64,000 bases of DNA from Melioribacter sp051488665. Its GTDB lineage: Bacteria; Bacteroidota; Ignavibacteria; Ignavibacteriales; Melioribacteraceae. Below, in pieces: positions 8,703 through 16,765 of the stretch (the stretch's first letter is position 1; each line of letters opens with the position of its first letter). The stretch lies in the NCBI RefSeq assembly GCF_051488665.1, contig NZ_JBPSEG010000005.1:124001-188000 (forward strand), given 5' to 3'. A model generated the notes under the pieces. The model did no database searches and was not told the origin of the DNA. It saw nothing but the letters and a program-made list of their open reading frames with translations. A program made the translations under genes and the position numbers.

Positions 8703-9059
8703 GGTGTCTTCGATACGCCCCTGCGGGGCTACTCAGACACCGGTTAAATTTTATCAGTGGTCGCTGAGTAGTCCGAAGGACGTATCGAAGCATCATTTAT
8801 AGCACATCATTATTTTCGCTTAAAATCCGCGATGTTTCTGCCATGAAACCCCTGCGGGGCTACTCAGACACCGGTTAAATTTTATCAGTGGTCGCTGAGT
8901 AGTCCGAAGGACGTATCGAAGCATCATTTATAGCACATCATTATTTTCGCTTAAAGTCCGCGATGTTTCTGCCATGAAACCCCTGCGGGACTGCTCAGAC
9001 ACCAGTTAAATTCATCCCCGGTCGCTGAGTAGTCCGAAGGACGTATCGAAGCGACGGGG
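8703..9059. repeat. Tandem 131-bp units carrying REP-like inverted repeats
   Basis: Between 8466 and 9064 there is no gene. From about 8718 a 131-bp unit repeats: unit 1 at 8718-8848, unit 2 at 8849-8979 (one visible base difference, AAAATCC to AAAGTCC) and a partial, diverged unit 3 at 8980-9059. Each unit has a left arm with CTACTCAG and a CCCCTGCGGGG mini-hairpin, and a right arm CTGAGTAGTCCGAAGGACG then TATCGAAG. At 8708-8790 the arms are inverted copies of each other: CTTCGATACG and CTACTCAG on the left are complementary to CTGAGTAG and CGTATCGAAG on the right. This is the build of REP/BIME-type repeats, which in other bacteria are mobilised by RAYT/TnpA-REP transposases. None is encoded here. 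Confidence 0.85.
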
Positions 9060-9064
9060 CAGCC

Positions 9065-11491
9065 TTACTCAGTTATTTTCTTCCCCGCAATCATATATTT
9101 GATTACCGCGTCGAGATAGTCGTGATAACGAACCGGCAGGTTTTTATATTTAGAAGTGAAAGCCTTCTTGATTTCTTCAAAATCGTCGGTCTTAATTTTC
9201 TTCAAATCGTTTTCAATATTTTCAAGATACTTTGCTGCTTTCGATTTCAATCTGTTCAAAACCTCTTCTTCGTCCGTCCCTGCAACTGACCTGACGGCAG
9301 CGTCGAAGTCATAATCGTTCTGAACATAATTCTTAAAAAAGAGTCCCCGCAAAATTTCGCCCACTATTGTGCGGCTTACATTTCCAATTTCCCTTGCAGT
9401 TTCCACTACGGAAGAGTGCGAAAACTTTTTGGCGCGCAGGGAATCGAGGATAAAATCCTCAAGGTCGGCTTTCCGATAATGTCTGTATTCGTCCGGCAAA
9501 TCCGACAGCAGAATTACGTCTCGTCCTTCGGTTTTAGCAAAAACAGCCGCTCTTTTGACAATCGACTCGAGCTCTCTTACATTTCCTTTCCATTCATTCT
9601 TTACCAAACTGTCCAAAGCAGCTTTCGAAAATTTCAGATCGTCGTCTTCTCGCTCCAAAAAATATTCGGCCAGTATTGGAATGTCTTCTTTCCTTTCCCG
9701 CAAAGGAGGAATTTCTATGTTGAACACATTAAGTCTGTAATACAAATCTACCCTGAATTTGCCTTCGTTTATTAATTGAGTCAGGTTTTTATTTGTAGCC
9801 GCAATAATGCGCACGTTTATTTTTTGCGTTTGAGCAGAACCAACTTTTTGTAGTTCGCCGAATTGAATCACCCTCAAAAGCTTTGCCTGGAAGGAATCGC
9901 TCGTTTCTCCGATTTCGTCGAGAAATATAGAGCCTCCGTCGGCGGCTTCGAACAATCCTTTTTTGTCGGACAAGGCGTTGGTAAACGCTCCTTTTACATA
10001 GCCGAAAAGTTCGCTTTCGAGTAAAGTCTCGGTCAACGCCGCGCAGTTGACGGCGATAAATTCTTTTTCTCTCCGATTGCTTAAATTATGAATCGCTCTA
10101 GCCACCAGTTCTTTGCCGCTGCCGCTTTCTCCCGTAATCAAAACCGTCGCGTCAGTAGGAGCAACTTTTTCAATAGTTTTTATAACCTTATCCATCGCGC
10201 CGCTTTTATAAACTATATTTTCGAATTGGTGCCTGCCGCCGTGTCTTTCCGCCGGCTCGGAATCCTGCTCGAGTTCTTTTAATTGTTTTATCTCGCTTTT
10301 CAATTTTTCTATTTGATTGAGCAATTCGCCTTTTGCCCGCTCGGAATGCTTCGAAATGCTTTCGAGCATAGCTTCTTTGCTTTCGAGCGTTTTTTTCAAC
10401 AATTCGCTTTCGCTCATAGCCAGCAATGCCTGCCGTTTATTTACGGCCAGTTTGATATATAACTCGAATGCAAAAATTAAAACGGCCGGAAGGAGCGCCG
10501 CAGTATAATTGAATACGACATAGAAATAATTGAAAAGGACAAATGACGAAATCAGAATGAAAAACAGACAGATCACGATACGCAGTTCCGGCGAACCGAA
10601 TCTCAATAGAAAGACGAACATAAGAATAGACAACACTGCGAGAACCGACAAAAGATTTGAATATTTGTAGTTCAGCGATCGATTCGTAATTAAATTGTCG
10701 AGTACAAAAGCGTGAAATCCGACGCCCGGGAGTTCTTTATCGTAGAAAGTGGAAACCGTTTTTGCAACGGTGGGATCGCTTACTCCGATTAAAACAAATT
10801 TATTTTTGAACTCATTCGGATTATTTTCAATTACTTCGAAAAATTCTATCAGGGAATAATTTTTAAATTTTCGCCATGAATTGTAAAAGTTAACCTTCAG
10901 CAAATCTTTTCCGTCCGTAATTTCGTCGCCTGCAATTTCCGCGGCAAAGGCTTTTTCTATCCGTCCGTTTACCGAAATATATTCCGGTACGTAGTATCCG
11001 TCCGAAACGATATAATTCAAATGCCCGGTTTTCAGAGAAGGAATATCGTATTTGGGCTGCGAATAAATAATCGTATCGGAAGCCGCAACTATTGAAGCTA
11101 AAACCACATTACTCGATTTATTCAATACTTCATTCAACAAATCGTTATAAACTTCCTGAAATGCCAATCTGGAAGAAAACATAACTTCGACGCCGATTTT
11201 TCCTGCGCCAATTTTGTTAAGCCGGTCTATCAACAAAGCATAGTAACTTCTTTTGATAGGCCAGCCTCCGAGTTGCTCGATATCGTCCGAATTTATATGA
11301 ACGATTACAACGGAACTGTCCGGTTCTTTCGCTCCGCCAATCAATCGCATTAAATTTTCGTATCCGGTATTGATTGGATAACTAACCGAATCCAGATTCA
11401 ACGAGGCAAGCAGACCGGCAAGTATCAGCGACAAAAGAATAATTTTTCTGTATCGTAACAAATTCGACAGCGCCGAATAGTTTTTATCCAT
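9065..11491 (-). CDS. Membrane-anchored CHASE2 sensor / sigma-54 AAA+ activator
   Basis: 808 residues. N-terminal TM helix (about 14-32), then an extracytoplasmic CHASE2 sensor domain (about 57-270; SSVVIVHINSDDIEQLGGWP, GAGKIGVEVMF), then three TM helices (about 278-345), a coiled coil (about 355-410) and a sigma-54 ATPase domain (about 420-660). Walker A GESGSGKE at 454-461, Walker B GGSIFLDEIGE at 519-529, arginine finger region FRVDLYYRL, and GNVREL near 636. The sigma-54-contact loop is GAFTNA (501-506) instead of GAFTGA. The C-terminal 150 residues contain a possible helix-turn-helix (ETAREIGNVSRTIVGEILRG) and then a charged helical tail. CHASE2 usually precedes kinases or cyclases; fusion to this ATPase makes a one-component transmembrane activator. 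Signal unknown. Confidence 0.9.
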   Translation of the reverse strand: MDKNYSALSNLLRYRKIILLSLILAGLLASLNLDSVSYPINTGYENLMRLIGGAKEPDSSVVIVHINSDDIEQLGGWPIKRSYYALLIDRLNKIGAGKIGVEVMFSSRLAFQEVYNDLLNEVLNKSSNVVLASIVAASDTIIYSQPKYDIPSLKTGHLNYIVSDGYYVPEYISVNGRIEKAFAAEIAGDEITDGKDLLKVNFYNSWRKFKNYSLIEFFEVIENNPNEFKNKFVLIGVSDPTVAKTVSTFYDKELPGVGFHAFVLDNLITNRSLNYKYSNLLSVLAVLSILMFVFLLRFGSPELRIVICLFFILISSFVLFNYFYVVFNYTAALLPAVLIFAFELYIKLAVNKRQALLAMSESELLKKTLESKEAMLESISKHSERAKGELLNQIEKLKSEIKQLKELEQDSEPAERHGGRHQFENIVYKSGAMDKVIKTIEKVAPTDATVLITGESGSGKELVARAIHNLSNRREKEFIAVNCAALTETLLESELFGYVKGAFTNALSDKKGLFEAADGGSIFLDEIGETSDSFQAKLLRVIQFGELQKVGSAQTQKINVRIIAATNKNLTQLINEGKFRVDLYYRLNVFNIEIPPLRERKEDIPILAEYFLEREDDDLKFSKAALDSLVKNEWKGNVRELESIVKRAAVFAKTEGRDVILLSDLPDEYRHYRKADLEDFILDSLRAKKFSHSSVVETAREIGNVSRTIVGEILRGLFFKNYVQNDYDFDAAVRSVAGTDEEEVLNRLKSKAAKYLENIENDLKKIKTDDFEEIKKAFTSKYKNLPVRYHDYLDAVIKYMIAGKKITE

Positions 11492-11555
11492 CAGAAATAT
11501 TATTTTGGTTTCTTAATGGAAATAAATTTACGAAAAAATAAATAAAGGTAATGCC

Positions 11556-12347
11556 ATGAAAACCAACATTAACGGTATAGCGGTTTATACGTACGGCGAT
11601 CCGAAAAACAGACCGATAGTATTCGTTCACGGTTTTCCTTACGACCATACAATGTGGGAAGGTCAGGTTAAAGAACTCCAGAACGAGTATTATTGTGTAA
11701 CTTACGACGTAAGAGGATTGGGTAAAAGTTATATAGGCGACGGTCAATATACAATGGAATTCTACGTTGACGATTTGTTTATGGTAATCAAAGAAATGAA
11801 ACTTCGCAAACCGGTATTGTGCGGATTATCGATGGGAGGATATATTGCGCTGAGAGCCGTTGAAAGAAATCAGAATAAATTCAGGGCGTTAATACTCTGC
11901 GATACAAGAGCGGAAGCCGACAACAACGAAGGCAAAATCAAACGCTCGGCAAATATCGACATGATAAATACAAAAGGATTGGAAACATTTATTAATAAAT
12001 TCGTTCCTACGTGCTTTGCCAAAGAGGCTGTTAAATATAAAGAAGAATATTATACTTCCACGCTCGAAAAAGCGCACAAAAATAATCCGACTGGAGTCAA
12101 AGGGGCAATATTGGCGATCATGAGCCGCACAGACACAACGCACGTTCTGCCCGAAATAAAAATTCCCACTCTCGTATTATGCGGCTCTTTCGACCGATTA
12201 ACTCCTCACCAAACTATGCGAAAAATGGCAGAGCAGATTCCCGATTCCGAATTCGCAATTATACCGCTTTCTGGACATATGTCGCCGGTTGAGAATCCAG
12301 GCGCGGTAACCGATTTAATAAAAGGATTTCTGAAAAGAAGGATATAA
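11556..12347 (+). CDS. Alpha/beta hydrolase
   Basis: A 263-residue alpha/beta-hydrolase. Oxyanion region VFVHGFPYDHTMW (residues about 25-37), nucleophile elbow GLSMGGY (Ser about 96), acid around GSFDRLTPHQT and catalytic His in PLSGHMSPVENP (about 245). No signal peptide or lid insertion is obvious. The arrangement matches 3-oxoadipate enol-lactonase, carboxylesterase and BioH-like families; substrate cannot be assigned from the sequence. It has a plausible ribosome binding site (AAAGGTAATGCC before ATG). It is divergent from the CHASE2 regulator across 64 nt and convergent with the EamA transporter gene, with a hairpin at the junction. Confidence 0.9.
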   Translation: MKTNINGIAVYTYGDPKNRPIVFVHGFPYDHTMWEGQVKELQNEYYCVTYDVRGLGKSYIGDGQYTMEFYVDDLFMVIKEMKLRKPVLCGLSMGGYIALRAVERNQNKFRALILCDTRAEADNNEGKIKRSANIDMINTKGLETFINKFVPTCFAKEAVKYKEEYYTSTLEKAHKNNPTGVKGAILAIMSRTDTTHVLPEIKIPTLVLCGSFDRLTPHQTMRKMAEQIPDSEFAIIPLSGHMSPVENPGAVTDLIKGFLKRRI

Positions 12348-12360
12348 TATCAAATAAGCG

Positions 12361-12380
12361 GGGCGGCTAATTCTCCGCCC
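12361..12380. terminator. Bidirectional hairpin between convergent genes
   Basis: GGGCGG and CCGCCC form a 6-bp stem with an 8-nt loop, placed between the stop of the alpha/beta hydrolase gene (12347) and the last codons of the EamA gene, whose stop codon (12367-12369) is in the loop. T-rich sequence follows on the plus side (TGTTTAATTT). Serves probably as a shared terminator. Confidence 0.5.
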
Positions 12381-13284
12381 TGTTTAATTTCATTCTCGCT
12401 TCGGAGCTGCCTTTTTTTACCAGATAGACGCCGGATAAGATTATTGAAGCGGATAAAAATAGTTCCAGATTAATTACTTCGTCCAATACAAGCCAACCTA
12501 AAAATATTGCAATAACCGGATTGATATAAGCATAAGTTGAAACGAAAGAAACCGGCAAATGTTCGATTGCGTAGATATAAGAGCCGTATCCGATTAACGA
12601 CCCGACAATCAACAGATAGAAAAACGCCAAAGCGCTCTCTGCGGTGAGACTGAGACTTTTATATTCCCCGATTATTATGCCTGCCAATGTCATTAACGTA
12701 CCGGCGATTGTCATCTGAACCGCGGCGCTCATTAAAGGATGAACTTTGGTTGAATTGTATTTTGAATAAATAGTGCCAAACGACCAACACGTTACGGCAA
12801 CAAAGAGTCCGGCAACGCCTTTAATATAATGCGGATCGAATACGCTAATTATATTGCTGCCGAAAATAAGCATAACTCCCGACATCCCCGCAATCAAACC
12901 GATAATAATCTTCGCATTTAAATTGGAGCCTCTTACATAAAAAGATTCTATTCCGACAATCCAAAAAGGGACGGTGGTAATCAGAAGGGCGGCTAAGCCG
13001 CTCGGAATCCATTGTTCCGAAAAGACAACGAATCCGTTTCCGAATCCCAGAAGCAGTATACCCACAACCGCCGAATGCTTAATATCTCCCCGATCGGGCA
13101 GACGGTAGCCTTTTTTCATAAGGATCAGAAATAAGATGGGACCGGCTAAAAACCACCGGAATCCTGCGAAAAGCAACGGAGGCAGGTCTTCCACTCCTAT
13201 TCTTATTGCGAGATACGTTGTTCCCCAAATTAAGCAGATGGCAGCCCATGCCAAATAGGCTCTGGTTTTTGTGTCGGAAATCAT
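12367..13284 (-). CDS. EamA/DMT-family transporter
   Basis: About 305 residues with ten predicted TM helices in two homologous halves, as in the drug/metabolite transporter superfamily. The N-terminal half has the EamA signature WAAICLIWGTTYLAIR and FAGFRWFLAGPILF; the second half repeats it around VTCWSFGTIYSKY. Likely an exporter of amino acids or small metabolites; substrate unknown. I prefer the ATG at 13284 (MISDTKTRAYL) to the TTG two codons upstream. Single-gene unit, divergent from the MscS gene across about 100 AT-rich bases. Confidence 0.88.
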   Translation of the reverse strand: MISDTKTRAYLAWAAICLIWGTTYLAIRIGVEDLPPLLFAGFRWFLAGPILFLILMKKGYRLPDRGDIKHSAVVGILLLGFGNGFVVFSEQWIPSGLAALLITTVPFWIVGIESFYVRGSNLNAKIIIGLIAGMSGVMLIFGSNIISVFDPHYIKGVAGLFVAVTCWSFGTIYSKYNSTKVHPLMSAAVQMTIAGTLMTLAGIIIGEYKSLSLTAESALAFFYLLIVGSLIGYGSYIYAIEHLPVSFVSTYAYINPVIAIFLGWLVLDEVINLELFLSASIILSGVYLVKKGSSEARMKLNRAEN

Positions 13285-13382
13285 AGTCAATTATATTAAT
13301 GAATTCAAAAATAATATTTTATTACGGCAAATCTCAGAATAAAACTATTATTTTATTAATTTTGTAATAAAAAGAGACGGAT

Positions 13383-14612
13383 ATGAGGGATAGCATAGAA
13401 AAACTGATGGAAGAATATCCATTTGTAGCCGAGAACATAAAATTTCTCGGTATTCTCCTGCTTGCGGTTATTGCATACTTTTTGACAAAAAACATACTAC
13501 TAAGATTAATTAAGAAATTCGTGCAGCACACAAAAACCGAACTCGACGATATACTTCTGCACGACCGGGTTCTTAAAAACGTTTCTTATATAGCTCCGCT
13601 AATAATCGTAAAACTGTTCGCATATACCATCCCTTCGATTGAGAATTTCATTCACGTTGTTATAAATGCGCTAATTGTGCTATTGGTAATCTTTACGATA
13701 AGCGGATTTCTGACCGGTTTTACTGAAGTGCTGAGCAGAATGGAAAAATTCAGAGAAAAACCGGTAAAAGGATATATACAGGTAGTAAAAATAATAGTAT
13801 ACATTTTCGGCGGAGTAATTTTCATATCCACATTGCTGGGCGAGTCTCCGTGGGCTCTGCTCGGAGGATTGAGCGCATTAACGGCGGTGCTCGTTCTGGT
13901 TTTCAGAGACACAATTCTTTCGTTCGTTGCCAGCGTTCAGATTTCGTCGTACGACCTTGTGAAAGTCGGCGACTGGATTGAAGTTCCAAAATACGGCGCG
14001 GACGGCGATGTAATCGACATTTCTCTGAATGTAATAAAAATTCAAAACTGGGATAAAACCATTACGGTAATTCCTACGTACAAATTGATTGAAGATTCCT
14101 TTAAAAATTGGCGGGGAATGACACTCGCCGGCGGAAGAAGAATTAAAAGATCGGTTTATATCGATCAGTCGAGCATTAAGTTCTGCACCGAAGAAATGAT
14201 TGCAAAATTCGAACGTATTCAATTACTAAAAGATTATATAAAGCGGAAGCGCGAAGAAATTAAAAAATATAACGAAGAACGAAACATCGACGATTCGGTT
14301 CTCGTAAACGGAAGAAGAATGACAAACGTCGGAACCTTCAGGGCATATCTCAAAGAATATCTTCTTCAAAGAGAAGACATCAATAAAGAGATGACGTTCC
14401 TAGTAAGGCATTTGCCGCCCGGACCTCAGGGATTGCCAATCGAAATATATGTTTTCACAAAGACAACAAACTGGAACGAATACGAAGAAATTCAATCGAA
14501 TATATTCGACCACATACTTGCAGTTATTCCTCAATTCGAATTGAGAGTATTCCAGAATCCGACGGGATACGATATTAAAGAAGCTGTAAATACATTCAAA
14601 GAATTGAAATGA
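13383..14612 (+). CDS. Mechanosensitive ion channel, MscS family (YbdG-like)
   Basis: 409 residues. Several N-terminal TM helices precede the conserved MscS pore helix and beta domain, seen as LGGLSALTAVLVLVFRDTIL followed by SYDLVKVGDWIEVP, GDVIDISLNVIKIQNWDKTI and VIPTYKLIEDSFKNW (about 160-245). The C-terminal extension of about 150 residues with KRSVYIDQSSIKF and TKTTNWNEYEEIQSNIFDH resembles YbdG-type channels more than small MscS. Role: release of solutes under hypo-osmotic stress at the inner membrane. Its stop overlaps by 4 nt (ATGA) with the TPP-enzyme gene, so the two are translationally coupled. Confidence 0.92.
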   Translation: MRDSIEKLMEEYPFVAENIKFLGILLLAVIAYFLTKNILLRLIKKFVQHTKTELDDILLHDRVLKNVSYIAPLIIVKLFAYTIPSIENFIHVVINALIVLLVIFTISGFLTGFTEVLSRMEKFREKPVKGYIQVVKIIVYIFGGVIFISTLLGESPWALLGGLSALTAVLVLVFRDTILSFVASVQISSYDLVKVGDWIEVPKYGADGDVIDISLNVIKIQNWDKTITVIPTYKLIEDSFKNWRGMTLAGGRRIKRSVYIDQSSIKFCTEEMIAKFERIQLLKDYIKRKREEIKKYNEERNIDDSVLVNGRRMTNVGTFRAYLKEYLLQREDINKEMTFLVRHLPPGPQGLPIEIYVFTKTTNWNEYEEIQSNIFDHILAVIPQFELRVFQNPTGYDIKEAVNTFKELK

Positions 14613-15772
14613 TTAACGAACCGATCCATAAAGCTCTCGGGCAGGCGCTATACGACAACGGAGTTGATGCGGTCACTTTTGTGCCGGGCTACGGCGCCTC
14701 CGAAACATTCGTATCGTACAACGAGATTGCAGGCAAAATCGGCAAAATATCGTACCACGAAGAAGTAGCATATACAATTGCGCACGGAGCGGCGATAACG
14801 GGAAAACGCGCCGCGCTTCTATGTAAATCTCACGGCGTAATGAAAGCCGCCAACAGTATTACGGATTCGCTCTATACATCCCCCGCAGCGGGACTGGTTT
14901 TATTTGTGTTCGAAGATCACACGGGAAAACATTCCGACAATATTCTAGACATCCGTCCTTTTCTCAGTTCATTAAAAATACCGGTAATTAAGACAGATAA
15001 AACAAAAATTTACGACGACGTAAATGCAGCCTACCAGCTATCGGAAAATACAAAGCTTCCGGCAGCTCTTCTTATCGACGCAATGTCGATTAACGAATCG
15101 ACTGCATTTCAACCGCGCGCGGATTTGAAAAAGAATTTTTCTTATAAAAGGAATGTTTATTTCCATGTGGTGCATCCCCTGCTTGCCGAATATCAGTTTA
15201 AAGTGCTGACCGCCAAGACCGAAGGAGGAAACCTGGAAGCGGTTTCGCGTCCCGAATTACCGGTCATCCCTGATAGTTTAACACCGAAAGTAAAAGCGGG
15301 CGCCATAAAGTATCTTCCTTTTTTCGAAGTCTTTAAGAACCTAAAAAGAGAAATTACAACCGGAGACACCGGCTCGTCGAGTTCATTTGCATTTCCTCCT
15401 TATAATTCAATCGACATGGTCACCTATATGGGAGGCTCGATTCCTCTGGCTTTGGGCGCCTATCTGGGAGGCTTCAAGAATGTATGGGCTTTAACCGGAG
15501 ACTTTGCGTTTATATCAGCCGGACATCTTGGATTGATTGAAGCCGTTCAGAGAAATATTCCGTTGAAAATAGTAATTTTTTATAATAGAAGAGCGTCTGC
15601 AACCGGCGGACAATTAATCAACAAAAATATACTTTTCAGAATTCTCGCCGGTTACGAAAAATTTATTATGCAAATCAGCAATCCCGAAGACCTGTTCGAA
15701 ATCGACGCTGTTTTAAATGAAGCAGCGGCTTCCGACGAAATGAAAATTATAATTGTAAATTATCCCGAATAA
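14609..15772 (+). CDS. TPP-dependent enzyme resembling indolepyruvate oxidoreductase alpha subunit without ferredoxin domain
   Basis: 387 residues with an N-terminal pyrimidine-binding domain and a C-terminal pyrophosphate-binding TPP domain. The first has GYGASETF and YHEEVAYTIAHGAA (Glu51/52 in the cofactor-activating position) and DSLYTSPAAGLVLFV. The second has ALTGDFAF (GD at 297-298), GLIEAVQRN and NRRASATGGQ (326-335). The TGGQ segment matches the IorA alpha subunit of indolepyruvate:ferredoxin oxidoreductase. Unlike IorA (about 600 residues), it lacks the C-terminal 2x[4Fe-4S] ferredoxin domain, and no IorB gene is adjacent. It may be a 2-oxoacid decarboxylase or need a separate electron carrier. 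Overlaps the MscS gene by 4 nt and is 3 nt ahead of the cupin. Confidence 0.8.
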   Translation: MINEPIHKALGQALYDNGVDAVTFVPGYGASETFVSYNEIAGKIGKISYHEEVAYTIAHGAAITGKRAALLCKSHGVMKAANSITDSLYTSPAAGLVLFVFEDHTGKHSDNILDIRPFLSSLKIPVIKTDKTKIYDDVNAAYQLSENTKLPAALLIDAMSINESTAFQPRADLKKNFSYKRNVYFHVVHPLLAEYQFKVLTAKTEGGNLEAVSRPELPVIPDSLTPKVKAGAIKYLPFFEVFKNLKREITTGDTGSSSSFAFPPYNSIDMVTYMGGSIPLALGAYLGGFKNVWALTGDFAFISAGHLGLIEAVQRNIPLKIVIFYNRRASATGGQLINKNILFRILAGYEKFIMQISNPEDLFEIDAVLNEAAASDEMKIIIVNYPE

Positions 15773-15775
15773 AAG

Positions 15776-16099
15776 ATGCCGCCCGAAATAAAAAATCTGT
15801 ACGAAAAGATTCCGAATAAAATACCCGAAGAAATTTTCGAAGACATTTTACGCTCCGACAAATTTCGGATCGAAAGAATAATTTCGAAAGGACACAAAAG
15901 CCCAGAGGGTTTTTGGTACGACCAGGATGAAAACGAATTCGTGCTCATTTTAAGAGGAGAAGCCAAACTCGGTTTTGAAGACGGCAGCACAGCCGACTTG
16001 AAAGAAGGAGACTACTTAATAATACCCGCGCATTTAAAACACCGCGTCGAAAGCACATCGGAAGAAACAGAGACAATCTGGCTGGCAATTTTTTATTAA
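15776..16099 (+). CDS. Cupin-domain protein
   Basis: A 107-residue single-domain cupin. Motif 1 region GFWYDQDENEFVLILRGEAKLGF includes Asp and Glu in place of the usual His pair, and motif 2 is GDYLIIPAHLKHRVE. One histidine of motif 2 (AHLKHRV) and the glutamate of motif 1 could ligate metal. The gene follows the TPP-enzyme gene after 3 nt and is closed by the hairpin at 16099-16134, making it the last gene of the MscS-TPP-cupin unit. Small cupins of this type include sugar or amino-acid isomerases and dioxygenases; no activity can be assigned. Confidence 0.85.
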   Translation: MPPEIKNLYEKIPNKIPEEIFEDILRSDKFRIERIISKGHKSPEGFWYDQDENEFVLILRGEAKLGFEDGSTADLKEGDYLIIPAHLKHRVESTSEETETIWLAIFY

Positions 16100-16134
16100 A
16101 AAAGCGGTAAAGACTATCGAGTCGATACCGCTTT
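16099..16134. terminator. Bidirectional factor-independent terminator
   Basis: AAAAGCGGTA pairs with TACCGCTTTT (10 bp) around a 16-nt loop that itself contains a small GACTATCGAGTC inverted repeat. It has A-runs on one side and T-runs on the other, so it can end transcription of the cupin unit on the plus strand and of the glutaredoxin-groS unit on the minus strand. Confidence 0.8.
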
Positions 16135-16161
16135 TACCAGTAAGGGAACATATGCAATTTT

Positions 16162-16434
16162 TTAGTCTTCAATTATGGCAAGGATGTCCGACCTTTGAAT
16201 AATCTTTAAATCTTTGCCGTCGACGGAAATATCCTCGCCGCCGTATTTGGCAAAGAGTACGCGGTCGCCTTCTTTAATGTTTTCGCGCAAGTCTTCGTCG
16301 GTTCCTACAGCCAGAACTTTACCGACTATCGGTTTTTCTTTTGCCGTATCGGGAATAATAATTCCGGACGGCGTTTTGGATTCCTCTTCGACAGGTTCGA
16401 TCAATACTCTGTCGTCCAATGGTTTTACTTTCAT
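16162..16434 (-). CDS. groS: Co-chaperonin GroES
   Basis: 90 residues, the usual length. N-terminal signature MKVKPLDDRVLIEPVEEE, mobile loop ESKTPSGIIIPDTAKEKP that contacts GroEL, then GKVLAVG and GDRVLFAKYGGEDI. It caps the GroEL folding chamber in the cytoplasm. The gene is not followed by groL: the next thing downstream is a bidirectional terminator and then the convergent cupin gene. It sits 13 nt downstream of a glutaredoxin gene and has a clear ribosome binding site (AGGAGTAG). No CIRCE element was seen upstream. The groL gene must lie elsewhere. Confidence 0.95.
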   Translation of the reverse strand: MKVKPLDDRVLIEPVEEESKTPSGIIIPDTAKEKPIVGKVLAVGTDEDLRENIKEGDRVLFAKYGGEDISVDGKDLKIIQRSDILAIIED

Positions 16435-16447
16435 AGAACAACTACTC

Positions 16448-16696
16448 CTAATCTTTTATGTTTAACAAACGGTTTATTTTAGGTTTATCGAATCCCACAA
16501 TAGGACGATTATTAATTAAAATTACGGGTACGCCGGTTTGACCGGTGCGTCTCATCATATCTCTTGCAGCCGCCTGGTCCCGCGTGACGTCGATATCTTT
16601 GAAACGGATATTTTTTTCGCGGAAATATCTCTTGGCGGCATTGCAAAAACTGCATGTCGGCGTAGAAAAAATTATTACTTTCGGTTGTGCAGACAT
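16448..16696 (-). CDS. Glutaredoxin-like thiol oxidoreductase
   Basis: 82 residues, glutaredoxin fold. Redox motif CSFC (Cys at about 14 and 17) in STPTCSFCNAAKRYF, cis-Pro in TGVPVILI, and C-terminal GFDKPKINRLL. The GF(D)xxxI end and short length fit the NrdH/YruB-type glutaredoxin family. Cytoplasmic; likely reduces disulfides of partner enzymes. It is immediately upstream of groS on the same strand (13 nt), suggesting a joint redox/protein-folding stress unit, though this is only positional. Confidence 0.9.
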   Translation of the reverse strand: MSAQPKVIIFSTPTCSFCNAAKRYFREKNIRFKDIDVTRDQAAARDMMRRTGQTGVPVILINNRPIVGFDKPKINRLLNIKD

Positions 16697-16765
16697 ATTA
16701 AAGCGCCATAAATTTGTTTTTGGATATGATGAAAGAGGAATAAAAAGGATTCAAACAGTGTGGGA

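Noticed and set aside
8703..9059. CRISPR-like array
   Set aside because: The 131-bp period, near-identical whole units and internal inverted repeats fit REP-like tandem units, not short repeats with unique spacers.
16434..16447. CIRCE heat-shock operator in front of groS
   Set aside because: No TTAGCACTC-N9-GAGTGCTAA sequence was seen here or upstream of the glutaredoxin gene.
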